Assembly (NCBI GenBank): GCA_905221615.1
Contig: CAJNDT010000491.1
Location: forward strand, 558,001 to 622,000
Length of the DNA stretch: 64,000 nucleotides
Reading direction: 5' to 3'
Source of the DNA: Symbiodinium sp. CCMP2592
Taxonomy: Eukaryota; Sar; Dinophyceae; Suessiales; Symbiodiniaceae
Below the pieces are notes generated by a model, which did not search any database, was not told the origin of the DNA, and saw only the letters and a list, made by a program, of their open reading frames with translations. A program made the translations under genes and the position numbers. Shown here piece after piece: positions 36,050 to 46,732 of this stretch. Within the stretch, counting starts at the first letter, position 1. Every line of letters begins with the position of its first letter.

Positions 36050-37680
36050 TCTTCTCAGGAAGAGGTATCCAAAGACTTCGTCTTTGCGACTGATGATGAG
36101 TGGGTGATCAACGAGGCCAAGATGGAAATGACCCGTGTCCACAAGCAGATGAGGAAGGCGAAGTACAAACCCAAAGATGGTCCCGTTGGAGTTCCTCGAC
36201 AACAAGCGCAGGACCGCAAGACGATCATGGGATTCTCCCAGGGCAAGAGCGTGACTCAGGAAGACGATTGGCGTTCCAGCGAGCATCCTGCCGCAAAGAT
36301 TGCGGGGTCTTGGAAGGGTAGGTCAGTCTTTAGGCTTCTGCCTGGTGGTATCGAGAGTAAGACTTCGGTACCTGCTCAGACCCGTGATGACCGTGCAAAG
36401 GTAGGATCGCCCGAGGATATGGTCAGCAAATGTAAGCGTGAAGACATCTCAGAGGAACCAGGAGCAGCCGCAGGCTTTCCAGCAGGAAATGGACCGGTGA
36501 AACGGAGAGTCGGCATCAAGGGAAGCGGTTCGCAGGGACCGGCACCCAAGGCTGCGGCTCCTTCAGTGGCTCCTGAAAATGATCCGTACCTCCAAGAGCG
36601 CTCCCTCAGAGCCTTAAGCCCCTGCGGCGATTCCGCCAAGAGCACCAGAGAGCGAATCGCTCGAAACTACGAGGGTTGCGCTTCCGTTGCCCGTCCACGA
36701 GGTCTCAAGGGCCTCTCCGCGGTATCAGCGCATGTTGGAAAAGTTGAACAACGACGTTGAGCTTTACAAGTTGCATGTGAAGCATTACCGTGTGAGTTCA
36801 GCTTAGTTTCGACGAAGGACCAGCATGCTTGGGCTGCCAGGAGAGATCTACGACAAGTACGACCGCATTGTCAAAAGGCTGTCGTGTTTGTAGCACTTCC
36901 ACGCCAACGCCTCCGCGAGCCAGAATTGCAGGATTGCGAGCATCATCCAAGAAATCAAGTTTGGTAACAAGGCCTGGCCTTGGTATTCATCGATGGCGCC
37001 TCTAATCTCCCTTGGGCTACGGCTCTCACAAGCCTGGAACTGGAAGCGGCTGAGACTCTGGGAGCTTTTCCGGCAATGGACTGACGAGAACAACTGTGTT
37101 CCTACGGGAATCGTTGGACCATTGGACATTAAGCTTTCTTTACCAATCATGCCTACTAAAGTTTCATGGCGATACTCCATATCCATCTCGACCTCGTACT
37201 CCCTGGCCAACTCGCGCCGAGACTGCTGTGCATGAAGAAGCCGCATGGGCAAGGAGAGGAGTTGGCAGCTTACCGTGTCAGGCTATTCTCCTTTGGAGAT
37301 AGCGACCGGCAGGCGACCACCTGGTCTGTTTGACGCGGAGAACAGTACTCCTGAACTGCTCTCTGCTAACCCTCCCGAGGAGGATCGAGCCACTCTGAAT
37401 CTTCAGAGGATGTCACTTGATCTCCGCAATAATCTTGCGCGGCGTGTTACGCCGTCTGACGGTCATTATCGGAAGGGAGATCGTGTGTGTTGCTTGGCAC
37501 AAAGATGAGGCGAAGAAGAAATCTGAAGGCATCCGGTTCAAAGGAATTGTCGTGTCACAGGAGGGTGCCATGGTAGTGGTGGAGGTTCATCGCCCTGTGC
37601 TTCGAGTCAATCAATTGAAGGTGAGACGCGACGGAGATCCGTGGCATGACGCGGCCATTCCTCTGGAGTCTGATGATTCA
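36050..37680 (+). pseudogene. Copia integrase region of element A, decayed
   Basis: Pieces in several phases can be read: DEWVINEAKMEMTRVHKQMR (36095), a Pro/Lys-rich linker to 36760, LNNDVELYKLHVKHYRV with SMLGLPGEIYDKYDRIVKRLS (36740-36890), then APLISLGLRLSQAWNW and RQWTDENNCVPTGIVG (36990-37120), SGYSPLEIATGRRPPGLFD (37270-37340), and RVNQLKVRRDGDPWHDAAIPL (37600-37660). The H...H...C pre-integrase and the core residues are interrupted by stops. It is clearly non-functional. Confidence 0.7.
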
Positions 37681-37738
37681 CGAGGCTCTGTGGAATCAGA
37701 GGTACGTGAAGATGTCGGTCCGGGACGCTCATCAGGTT

Positions 37739-39473
37739 ATGAGTTCCCAAGCTCAGGGGACTTTGGAAGGCGAAACTGACGGACCATCGTATGGAGCACC
37801 AGGGCGAGATCAAGGACAGCCGCTGCTGAATGGTCCAGTTTCTTCGGGCTTGACTTCTGGGGGATACGGTTCCGCTTCTGCAGAGCCAAGAGTTGCGGCA
37901 GTGGTGTCTGAAAGAGAAGGAGCGTCGCAGAGTAATGCACATGACATACAGAGCGCGCACAATGCACCACAAGCAGACCAGCAGCCGCCCCAGCAGCAAC
38001 AGCCTGTGAGCCTTCCGAATTACTCTGAAGCTGTGAGCACTCCGCTATCCCTACCTCAACCTCAGCCTCTACGGGAACCGCCTTCCCTACCTCTGCCTGT
38101 TACCCTACCACAACAAGATCTCCACCGAGAACCCACTGGGCATCCCACGACTTCTCAGGTGCCACCGCAGTACGTTGAGAGCACTCAGAGTGTGACGGTG
38201 AGGATGACAACCTCACCTCCTGAAGAGTTACCGGGCCCAGAGGAGCCGAGGGGAAGCCAAGCAGTATGAATGCAGGCTAGGTGAATTCTTCCAGAGGCGA
38301 GTGAACCAAGCAGCGGCGGTTGTGGCACCTGTTTTGGAGCATCCATCCCGAGGCACTTTGGCGAGACCTTTTATGACCCCGCCTTCGAGCTGGACTATGC
38401 CCTCACCGAGAGCCCAGCAGGCGCCGCTGTTCAACCAGGAGGCTGAGAGGGTTATGCAGCAGTGGCCCCAGCAGGCGCCCCTTCTCCACGCGTCAGGAGG
38501 CGCAAGCGTGGGTCAGCGAGATACAGAGTCATCAACGGGCTCTCGCACTCAGGAACAAGTGCTAGCAGAAGTTCGAAGACAGGTGCAAAGCGCGATGTTG
38601 GCCCACACAAGGGAGATGGCGGGCTTGCGAGAAGAGAATGAGTACCTCCGGGCGATGGTGACCCGAGGTGATGGGGCGACAACGCGGCCCCCCACGATTC
38701 CGCTGCCCCTACAAGGGAGCAATCCTGCTGGACCCCCTGGAGAAGGAGATCGTCATAGCGATGCTCAAGGGCAAGGTTTGGTGGGACTTCCACAGGGCCC
38801 CCAACGACAAGGAGGTCAAGGTAGTGGAGTTCGTGAAGGTGGTGGTGGCGTTGCTCCACCTCCTGGTCTGGCTGATGTGAAGGCCGGCAGGGACAGAGGC
38901 AACCACGAGCCTTTGAATGATCGTGGGGGTGATCCGGTTCTACAGCAAAGGGGCCCTGGAGTTCCTGGAGGTGGCGATGGTGGAAGAGGACAAGGCCTTC
39001 TACCAGGACAAGCGACCCGGGAAGCTACGCGGGGGTCTGGAGCTGGATTGGACGTTCCTGCCAGCGGAAGAGCGGGAGCAGAGGGAAGTGAGGAAGTGGG
39101 AGCGGCAGTAAGGTCCGCTTGTGACGAGGTGAAGGAGACGGGCGTTGGAGGTGGAGGTCAGATTCCGGCTACGGCTACTACGGGCCCTACTTCTTCGTCT
39201 GCTCCAACGGCATCAACTGGGCAGCCGACGACTACACGAGCGGCGATGGACCCGTTCGATATGTTGGTAAAAGGGATGGCTCAGTTGCAAAGTGCCATGG
39301 CGGCTTCAATGACCAGTCGAACCTCGGAGCCGGAACAAGTGAAGCCGGGCATATCAGAGCTACCACGGCTACCTGAGTTGTCAGAGACCTCGTGCATTGA
39401 TGTGGGCGATTGGTTGCAACTCGTCTGCGACGTGGTGGCAGGAAGTACTTCTGTGTTTGGACCGGTTCTATGA
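37739..39473 (+). pseudogene. gag: Copia gag N-terminal region of element B
   Basis: From ATG 37739 the frame reads MSSQAQGTLEGETDGPSYG, a Pro/Gln-rich disordered region and PGPEEPRG up to a TGA at 38267-38269. The phase then changes and continues as CRLGEFFQRRVNQAAAVVAP, PSSWTMPSPRAQQAPLF, a coiled coil (EQVLAEVRRQVQSAML.HTREMAGLREEN), a long Gly/Pro/Arg-rich stretch, and DPFDMLVKGMAQLQ with SCIDVGDWLQL. It resembles the gag N-terminus of Symbiodinium copia elements. The frame change and a loss of several codons after WLQL break it. Confidence 0.65.
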
Positions 39474-39762
39474 GGCCTACCTGAAGAGCTCGAACCTCAC
39501 GAAGCTTTCTTTGCGACCAGAGAGCTATGCCAGCGCCGCGATCAAGGAGGACAAATGGTTGAGAGTGGACAAGAGGGCCACCGCAATGCTGCTGGCTAGT
39601 CTACCGGAGTCAGTGAGGACCGAGATCTTGGCTTCTCGTTTGACCGGGGCGCTTCAGGTTTTTGGGGAGAGTGATGGTGCTATATCGCCCAGGGAGCACG
39701 GCAGAGAGACAACAGATCCGCAAGGCCCTCGAGATGCCGACGGAAGCCACCAATGCAAGTGA
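39397..39762 (+). pseudogene. Copia gag core of element B
   Basis: The phase used here encodes SSATWWQEVLLCLDRFYEAYL, SLRPESYASAAIKEDKWLRVD, ATAMLLASLPESVRTEILASRLTGAL, the helical core of retrotransposon capsid protein. Upstream it joins the DVGDWLQL segment after what looks like a deletion. Downstream the phase changes in a TTTTTGGGG run near 39660. Confidence 0.65.
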
Positions 39763-41059
39763 GGCGGTTGATGCCTTGCGACGCTGGTCCAGGTGGTTGC
39801 GCCGTGCCGGTGATGTTGGCCTACAACGACCTGATCCAAGCATCCTACTACGTGGGCTCGACGGTATTGTGAGGCGAGTGATCAAGGAGCACAGCGAAAT
39901 CTTGCTTCGCGTCAACATGACCCGCTACACCTTGGAGGTGGACGTCAAGCCCTCTCAGCAATCTGTGGAGGACCTTCATCGTGCGCTTCTTTCGGAGTTT
40001 GAGCAAGTTGCGTTCCGGGGAAGGGCTACGCCTACAAGCACACCATCTTTGAGGGCAGCGACTACCACATCCCCTACGACTACAACTTCCCAAGGTGGTG
40101 GTGATGGAGCTGGAGGAGAAACCTCCCCCAACAAGGGCAAGGGAGCTCCATGCAAGTTCTTCTTGACAGACCAAGGATGCCGACGAGGTGCCGCTTGCAA
40201 GTACAACCATGATGTGGACAAGAAGCAGCGGCAGGGCAGATGTTGGACTTGTGGCAGCAAACAACACATGTCAAAGAGCTGCCCGACAAAGGAGAAAACT
40301 CCGGGAGGACGGAGCCCCAACCGAGGTGGAAAGGGCGAGCAGCCTGGATCAACGCCGACTATAGCTACCCTGGCCCCAGAAAGCGCACACCCAGCACCAC
40401 CAGCAGGATCTTCATCGACCACAACTTCTCCAACGGCGGGAGCGGCAGCTTCATCGTCCTCTACTACAACCGAGACTACCAATGCGGCGGCTCCGGCGCC
40501 ACCGGGAGAGAATGACCTGCGTCATCTAATCCGAGAGGCCAACACTATGTTGAAGGAGATGCGACAGCTGAGGATGTTGTCCATGGAAGACATCAATGCT
40601 CAAGCCCGCGCGCTGGGGATGGAGCCAGAATCGGGCAGGTCCGGCTTGCTCGACTCAGGAGCTTCCCACGCGTTCCGAACAGGATCACCAGATGAGATAG
40701 GGTCCGCTAGCCGAGTCCGGGTTCAATTGGCAACCGGCGACTACGTGACGTTGGCCCAGAACCGCGGAGGCACGCTCTTGGCCACGAAATCAACTGATCA
40801 AGATGTGACCTGTCCCATCGTTCCGTTGGGGTCCCTGGTTCAGGACTTGAACTGCGAGCTTACATGGGGCAGACGCCGGGGGTTGGAAATCGTACACCCA
40901 GTACACGGGGTCATCCGACCTAAGGTGGTGGGCCAGTGTCCGCTGGTAAAAAGAAGCTCAGGCTCTTCAGTTGATCAAGGAGCTGGAGGACAAGAGGGTG
41001 GAGGAGCTACAGCGGTCCAACGCGGTGATGCAAAGAACCCTATGGGCTTGGGATCGTGA
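39662..41059 (+). pseudogene. Copia gag C-terminus, zinc fingers and aspartic protease of element B
   Basis: The 465-residue frame starts with the end of the capsid helices (VMVLYRPGSTAERQQIRKAL). It then has a CCCH finger, CKFFLTDQGCRRGAACKYNH (C-x8-C-x5-C-x3-H), directly followed by a CCHC zinc knuckle, CWTCGSKQHMSKSC (C-x2-C-x4-H-x4-C). A Ser/Thr/Pro/Ala-rich linker leads to the protease site LLDSGASHAF (about residue 327). The pairing of CCCH with CCHC is unusual for a gag protein generally but I know it from dinoflagellate elements. Both likely bind RNA. The frame changes again near 41000. Confidence 0.75.
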
Positions 41060-41576
41060 TCTTACGTGGTCGAGCCACCTGGAGATGTTTGTTGAGGGCG
41101 GAGGTCGTATTCAACAGCTGAAGGCTTTGGAGGCGGAGGACTCACCTTTCTGCTCACTGCCGGCGTCTATGAAGGGAGCCATAGCGGAGGATGTGGTGTT
41201 GAATGACAAGGCAGGCTGGGGCTACCTGAAGGCGATGCCCGTTTCCAGAAGGGTGAGGAAAAGATTGATGACGACCCCATGGGTGGTGAATTTGTTTTCA
41301 GGTCCCGACGATGGTTCCATGCATTTCAAATCCATGGAAGATGGTGCTGTGTTCGTGGAGATGGACATCGTGAGGTCAAGGGCGTTTGATATGCGGAAAC
41401 CTGCGGGAGCTTACCGAGCTTTGCTGTGGGCGGCGGCTACCGGACGGGTGAAGGGCTTCATGGCTTCACCTCCTATGCGTTCAGGCACTGACGAGGAGTT
41501 GGTTGCGAAGGCTATGTGGTCCTCGATGGTGGCTAAGGCAGCGAGAGCGCACTACATGGACACCCCCCGTTCGTGA
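40971..41576 (+). pseudogene. Methyltransferase-like domain in the copia B polyprotein
   Basis: After a helical linker, this frame has WVVNLFSGPDDG (105-115), GAVFVEMDI (126-133) and GRVKGFMASPPMRSG (159-172). The order matches motif I (F.G.G), motif II (acidic residue after a strand) and motif IV (G.PPC) of cytosine-C5 DNA methyltransferases, but the catalytic Cys of PPC is Met here. So the fold may persist without activity. DNA methyltransferases captured by retrotransposons have been reported in Symbiodinium. Other readings, such as a generic Rossmann domain, are possible. The frame joins 41573-46732 by a four-base overlap (one phase change). Confidence 0.5.
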
Positions 41577-44500
41577 TGTTTGAAGGGGACAAGATGATGA
41601 ACTACATGAAGCAGCGACCTGAAGGCAAGAACCCCACAGGACTACAACGAGCGTGGCCGAAGTTCATGGAGATGATGTGTCTTGACTACCAGTACGGCAC
41701 TGTGGCAACCAATTTGGACTACCAGACCGGCGATATCACGACATCTACTACCACGGGAAAATGGACGGAGCCTTTCAAGAAGGAAACAATCCGAGTGGTG
41801 AACAAATGGTTTCGTGAGCCGGAGTCGAGGCAAGTGGCTAAGTGGATGGCGAAGATGGATGCTGGTTCCTTTTTGGGTTCGTTGTCGGATCGTGAACTGG
41901 AACAGTGGAGAATCCATGTTCGAAACAACCACCAGCCATACAACCGCAAATGCAGGACATGTGTGGAGTCCAGTGGCACGGGACGCAAACATGTGAGGAT
42001 CAAGACCCCTTCAAGTTACTGTCTCAGCCTGGATGTTTGTGGCCCTTTCAGGCAGCGAGGAGCGGACCCAGACCATGCGGACTACAGGTTTGCTCTTGTT
42101 GGGGCCTACGTGGTACCAAGGATGAAGGCTGAAGTACCAGAATGGGGTCCACACAGTCGTGAAGTACCAGAAGGGGGTCCACACAGTCGTGAAGTACCAG
42201 AAGGGGGTCCACACAGTCGTGAAGTACCAGAAGGGGGTCCACACAGTCGTGAAGTACCAGAAGGGGGTCCACACAATCGTGAAGTACCAGAAGGGGGTCC
42301 ACACAGTCGTGAAGTTCCAGAAGGGGGTTCTCCTAGCGCTCAAGATCAAGTGCAGGTTGTGGGTGGTGACTTTGAGCCAGAAGTGGAGCAGGATACGGGT
42401 GCTGGCGTTGGACCGCTTCGTGGATGGTCAGAAGGTGAGCTATTGGACGATCAGGAGGAGCCAGTGGTCACAGCAGAGGAGGCGCGCAGGCTACCTAAAG
42501 GGATGACCGATGAGGAGTTCAACAAGGTGTTTTCGGAGGTCGATGGCATCGTTGGTTACCAGGTCATGTATTTGTCGACCCCGTTGCGATCGCGAACTAC
42601 CAAAGATGTGCTGTCAGCAGTACAGGATATGTTCTTGAGACTAAGATCGTTGGGATATCCAGTGGTGCGAGTTCATGCAGATCGCGCACGTGAACTCAGG
42701 AGCGAGCCTTTGAAGAGATGGCTGTTGTCAAGGGGAACGTTCACTACGTACACGGAAGGCCAAGCCCCCCAATCTAACGGGCGGGCGGAGTCGGCAGTGC
42801 GATACTGCAAGAATCAGACCAAACGATTGTTGCGGGCTAGCGGTTTCTCACAGAGGATGTGGCCTATGGCTACGCGCTATGCAACTTGGGCACAGATGCA
42901 GAAGCAGATTGACCCCGACCAGGAGCTCATACCGTTTGGGGTTCGAGTACATGTGAAGAAGAAGGTCTATGGAGTTGGAAACCGCTACGATTTGGATTCA
43001 CGGTGGGGAACGGGTTACTACCTCGGCCCAAGCTCGGATGTGAATGGTGGAAGTGTCATCATGATGGAAAAGGGAAACTTCATTACTACGACCCATATGA
43101 GACCCGGTTTGATTGATGCGGACCGGGAGGTGGAGTTGGAGGATTATCATGCCATGATCGCAAACCCTTCGCGAAGGCTGAGGAGGAAGTCTACCTTGAA
43201 TCCAGACGACCATGAAGGCCTACCATCCCTACCACAACCTGAGAAAGGAATTGAGGAGGAGTATGATCCCAACGACCCTGTGGAGGAGTACGCCCGAGCG
43301 GTGCTGAAGGAGGGCAAGATTGAACGAGACTTTGTGGAGTCCTTGGCACGCCTACTACCTCAACACGGGACGAAGCCCAAGCGTTTTGGTGAGCGCGAGG
43401 AAGGTGAAGCAGTGTGGGCTTCTGGAGCGTATGTGCACGGTGGAGTTGTGGGGATATTGAATAACACCAAGAGGTACCCGAGGGCAACGAAGGTGTTCCT
43501 GGATTACCTGAAGCAGCAGTGTCCGGGCTTCAAATTCAACAGCCTGGCGGTCTTCAAGGACATTGTTGCAGAACCACATCGTGATGCACACAACGTTGGA
43601 CAAAATGTGGTGCTACCCCTATCGGATTTTGAAGGGTGTGACGTTGTGGTGAAAAGAGGTGATCAGGAAGTGGTGTTAAAGGTCAGTGAAGGTCCCCAAG
43701 TCTTTGATCCGCATGAAGAACACTATACTACGCCATGCACCGCGGGAACCAGTTGGATGTTGGTTGGATACTCAATTCGTGACAGTGCAAAGCTCAAGGT
43801 GGAGGCTGTTGCCTTGCTTGAGGAGTTGGGTTTTGAATGGGATCCACATCGTGCCCGAGGAGATGGAGCTCAACTGGACGGACCAAGAATTTCCATGATG
43901 AAGGCGGAGGTGAAGACGCGGAAGCACAAGGATCCAGTCAAGGGAGATCCGGATTCTTTGGACTACGTGAACCACGACCTGGATCTGGCCATTCAGGATA
44001 TGGAGGACCGGGCAGTACGCCTACGTGACCTTCTTGAGGAGGAGGAAATTATGGCGGAGCAAGCAAAGAGGCTGGGTCGCAATGTTCGGGATGAGCTCGA
44101 CGATACACGGGAGTGTGTGTGTCGATACTTGGATGAAGTTCACAAGCAGCTGATGCAGTTTCAACAACTTCATGAAGGTGTGTTCCTTAAGGCAGCTAGA
44201 GCAACAGAAGCAGGAGCCAATGTGGTTGACTACGAGAAGTTGCTTGACGAGCTGGAGGGTGACCTGGATGTTGTTCACACTGTTCCTTTGGATCAAGTGA
44301 AATGTGTTCTACAAAGGTGGACTGAAGCCATTGAGCGGGAGGTGACTTCTTTGTTTGGCTCTGGGACCTTGGTTAAGATTTCTCAGGAACAAGCAAGGGC
44401 CATGGAACAGCAGGGCACCATCAAGGTCGTCCCCGCCAAGTGCGTGTTCACCCTGAAACCTCCCAGTGTGAAGGGCGGCAGGTGCAAAAGAAAATGCAGA

Positions 44501-46732
44501 ATGGTCATTTGTGGAAACTACATCACGAAGGATGACGCTGCTGACCAGATGAGTTTATACGCTTCGGGAACGAGCTCTGACGTCCTACGCCTAGCATTAA
44601 CGGTCGCATCTTCACGAAGATGGTTGGCGGCAATTGCCGATGTCACATCGGCCTTTTTGTTGGCCGAATGGCCATCGGAGATGCCAAAGTATGCTTTGGC
44701 TCCCCCCAGAGTGATCCGAGACGCCATTGCGTGCAGTGCGGATTTCTGGCTAGTGCAGCGACCGTTGTATGGTTTGAGGGAGTCACCTGTGATTTGGTCT
44801 GAATTTCGCAACATGAAGCTCCGGGAGGTGAAGGTCATCTATAGGGGACGCAGATTGGGTTTGAGGCAGTTGCAGTCAGAGTCAGAGCCTTGGTTGCTAC
44901 GAGATGAACAGACTCAAGAGGTCTACGGCACCCTTGTCGTGTATGTGGACGACCTGATGTACCTTGCGGAAAGGGAGTTGGTGATTAAGCTGCACGATCA
45001 GATCAAGGCCTTGTGGCCAACTTCCGAGTTGGAATGGGTGGGTCCTGAGAAGGCCGTGCGGTACCTGGGGGTTGAGATCAAGCAAGACTCCGGCAGCAGA
45101 GCTTTCAGCATCAGCCAGCAAGCATACATAACAGAGTTGTTGCGCGCACACAACATGCAGCACACCACACCAACACAACTGCCGATTCCACGTGAGTGGA
45201 TTGATGCCCTGGAGACTGAAAGGGAGCTTGAGGCGCCCGAGTTTTCGGAAGATGATTTGAAACAAGGCCAACGGCTAGTTGGAGAAATGTTGTGGTTAGC
45301 GACGAAGACCAGACCGGACGTTCTTTTCACCGTGAATGCAATGGCCTCGCATGTTGCTCGGAACCCTGTTCCTGTTGCTCGCATTGGGAAGAGATTGCTG
45401 TCATATTTGGCTGGAACTTCTGACCTAGAGTTGGTGATGGAGCCACCGGAGTTCGGGACGAGGGGAGCAACGACTTGTTTCACAGATGCGAGTTATGCTC
45501 CGTACGGGGCTCGGAGCTACGGAGCCACAGTGATCACCTACGGACGGGCGCCAGTGCTTTGGAAGGCTGGAAGGCAATCCTTTGTCACTATGCCGGTCAT
45601 GGAAGCTGAGTTGTATGCAGCAGCTCAAGGCTACAACTTGCTGGAGTCCATTTCGTCTGTGCTGCAAGAGATAGAGCCGAATGCTTTCGACAGGATTTTG
45701 GCGGTCGATAATAGCAGTGCTGTATCGATGTGCTCAGGCGGACCCGGGAGCCAGAGAACAAGGCACCTTAAGGTGAGGGCTAGCTTCATCAGGGAGGCAG
45801 TGGCTTCGGGACGCCTGGTGGTGAAGCACACTCCGGGCGAGCTACAGCTAGCCGACCTGGTGACCAAGCTGGTTTCTAAGGAGCGCTTGTGGAAGTTGCT
45901 GGGGCTATGGGGTTTTATTGGTGGCAAGGTTGTGAAGATGATGGAAGCTGTAAAGTTGAAGATGATGGCTTTCGTGTTGACTTTGCTTTCCATGGCTACC
46001 CCTGCTGATGGCCGAGATCTCGAGAATCCAGACAAGAAGGCGATCGAAGTTTCGGGGTTAGATGAGCTGATGGTTGTGGGTGTTTTGGTTTGCATCGCTG
46101 CAATTGCTGTATGGGAGCTGTTCAAGTGCGCGACAAAGTTCGTATGGAGGCAGTACAAGGCTGCCAAGAAGGCGAGCAAGTTGGAGCGTGTGAAAAGGCT
46201 AGCAGCAGAAGCGGCAAGGCGAGAGGTGAATCAAGCGAGCACCACCACCATGCAGGATGATGGCACCTGTGATTTGATGAGCCCTTTGAGACTTCGAGCC
46301 TCAAGGGCAACGCCGGAGGACAGGGGCCCATCAAGGCCAGCAAGAGAAACCACGAGAGCACCTCCCGAGGAGGAGCCAGCTACGACTACCCCGACAAGAC
46401 GAACAAGTCAGGAGGAGCTTGGACCTACGACCAGCCCGATGACGCCGGGTTGGAGTCTCCGCGCCGAGACGGAGGTTCTGACCAATCTACCTCAAGAAAG
46501 GCCCCGGGTGATACGCGACACCTTGGAGCTGATGACGACAGAATCCCTAAAGGAAGCCCTACGGTGTGTGGGGTCTCCGGTTAGTGGACTCAAGAGGGAC
46601 CTCATTGAGCGGCTCTCTCCTTTCCTGGGAATTGAAGAACCGCGAGCTGGGGGTATGCAACCCACGACCAAGCAGCTCAAGTACATTCTCTACATATGGA
46701 GAGTTCGTTCGCCAGTGGACGATGCATTCTGA
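41573..46732 (+). CDS. pol: Copia polyprotein: integrase, 2OG-oxygenase-like domain, reverse transcriptase, RNase H, SAP
   Basis: This is an unbroken frame of 1719 residues. The pre-integrase finger is HVRNNH...CRTC. Integrase has Asp in SLDVCGPF, then Asp and Glu in VHADRARE and SNGRAESA, spaced D-35-E. Seven EVPEGGPHSR units (residues about 187-256) sit between the first and second Asp. A 2OG-Fe(II) oxygenase-like domain follows with H669-R-D671 and a distal His (714 or 717) before TSWMLVGYSIR. Reverse transcriptase has DVTSAFLLAEWP, LYGLRESPVIW and YVDD (1124-1127). RNase H has FTDASY, MEAELYAAAQ and AVDNSSAV. The end has a signal-like hydrophobic stretch (about 1463-1480), a transmembrane-type segment (about 1499-1518) and a SAP domain (about 1653-1690). 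Enzymatic residues of RT and RNase H look complete. Confidence 0.9.
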   Translation: MMFEGDKMMNYMKQRPEGKNPTGLQRAWPKFMEMMCLDYQYGTVATNLDYQTGDITTSTTTGKWTEPFKKETIRVVNKWFREPESRQVAKWMAKMDAGSFLGSLSDRELEQWRIHVRNNHQPYNRKCRTCVESSGTGRKHVRIKTPSSYCLSLDVCGPFRQRGADPDHADYRFALVGAYVVPRMKAEVPEWGPHSREVPEGGPHSREVPEGGPHSREVPEGGPHSREVPEGGPHNREVPEGGPHSREVPEGGSPSAQDQVQVVGGDFEPEVEQDTGAGVGPLRGWSEGELLDDQEEPVVTAEEARRLPKGMTDEEFNKVFSEVDGIVGYQVMYLSTPLRSRTTKDVLSAVQDMFLRLRSLGYPVVRVHADRARELRSEPLKRWLLSRGTFTTYTEGQAPQSNGRAESAVRYCKNQTKRLLRASGFSQRMWPMATRYATWAQMQKQIDPDQELIPFGVRVHVKKKVYGVGNRYDLDSRWGTGYYLGPSSDVNGGSVIMMEKGNFITTTHMRPGLIDADREVELEDYHAMIANPSRRLRRKSTLNPDDHEGLPSLPQPEKGIEEEYDPNDPVEEYARAVLKEGKIERDFVESLARLLPQHGTKPKRFGEREEGEAVWASGAYVHGGVVGILNNTKRYPRATKVFLDYLKQQCPGFKFNSLAVFKDIVAEPHRDAHNVGQNVVLPLSDFEGCDVVVKRGDQEVVLKVSEGPQVFDPHEEHYTTPCTAGTSWMLVGYSIRDSAKLKVEAVALLEELGFEWDPHRARGDGAQLDGPRISMMKAEVKTRKHKDPVKGDPDSLDYVNHDLDLAIQDMEDRAVRLRDLLEEEEIMAEQAKRLGRNVRDELDDTRECVCRYLDEVHKQLMQFQQLHEGVFLKAARATEAGANVVDYEKLLDELEGDLDVVHTVPLDQVKCVLQRWTEAIEREVTSLFGSGTLVKISQEQARAMEQQGTIKVVPAKCVFTLKPPSVKGGRCKRKCRMVICGNYITKDDAADQMSLYASGTSSDVLRLALTVASSRRWLAAIADVTSAFLLAEWPSEMPKYALAPPRVIRDAIACSADFWLVQRPLYGLRESPVIWSEFRNMKLREVKVIYRGRRLGLRQLQSESEPWLLRDEQTQEVYGTLVVYVDDLMYLAERELVIKLHDQIKALWPTSELEWVGPEKAVRYLGVEIKQDSGSRAFSISQQAYITELLRAHNMQHTTPTQLPIPREWIDALETERELEAPEFSEDDLKQGQRLVGEMLWLATKTRPDVLFTVNAMASHVARNPVPVARIGKRLLSYLAGTSDLELVMEPPEFGTRGATTCFTDASYAPYGARSYGATVITYGRAPVLWKAGRQSFVTMPVMEAELYAAAQGYNLLESISSVLQEIEPNAFDRILAVDNSSAVSMCSGGPGSQRTRHLKVRASFIREAVASGRLVVKHTPGELQLADLVTKLVSKERLWKLLGLWGFIGGKVVKMMEAVKLKMMAFVLTLLSMATPADGRDLENPDKKAIEVSGLDELMVVGVLVCIAAIAVWELFKCATKFVWRQYKAAKKASKLERVKRLAAEAARREVNQASTTTMQDDGTCDLMSPLRLRASRATPEDRGPSRPARETTRAPPEEEPATTTPTRRTSQEELGPTTSPMTPGWSLRAETEVLTNLPQERPRVIRDTLELMTTESLKEALRCVGSPVSGLKRDLIERLSPFLGIEEPRAGGMQPTTKQLKYILYIWRVRSPVDDAF
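42131..42330 (+). repeat. 30-bp minisatellite inside the integrase coding region
   Basis: Six nearly perfect 30-bp units and a diverged seventh, each GAAGTACCAGAAGGGGGTCC plus ACACAGTCGT, are arranged in frame. The first unit has AATGGGG for AAGGGGG, the fifth has CAATCGT, and the seventh is degraded. Near identity points to recent expansion. Confidence 0.95.

Noticed and set aside
42011-42349. Antisense frame with FWYFTTVWTP repeats
   Set aside because: Shadow of the integrase minisatellite; the plus-strand frame has real domains.
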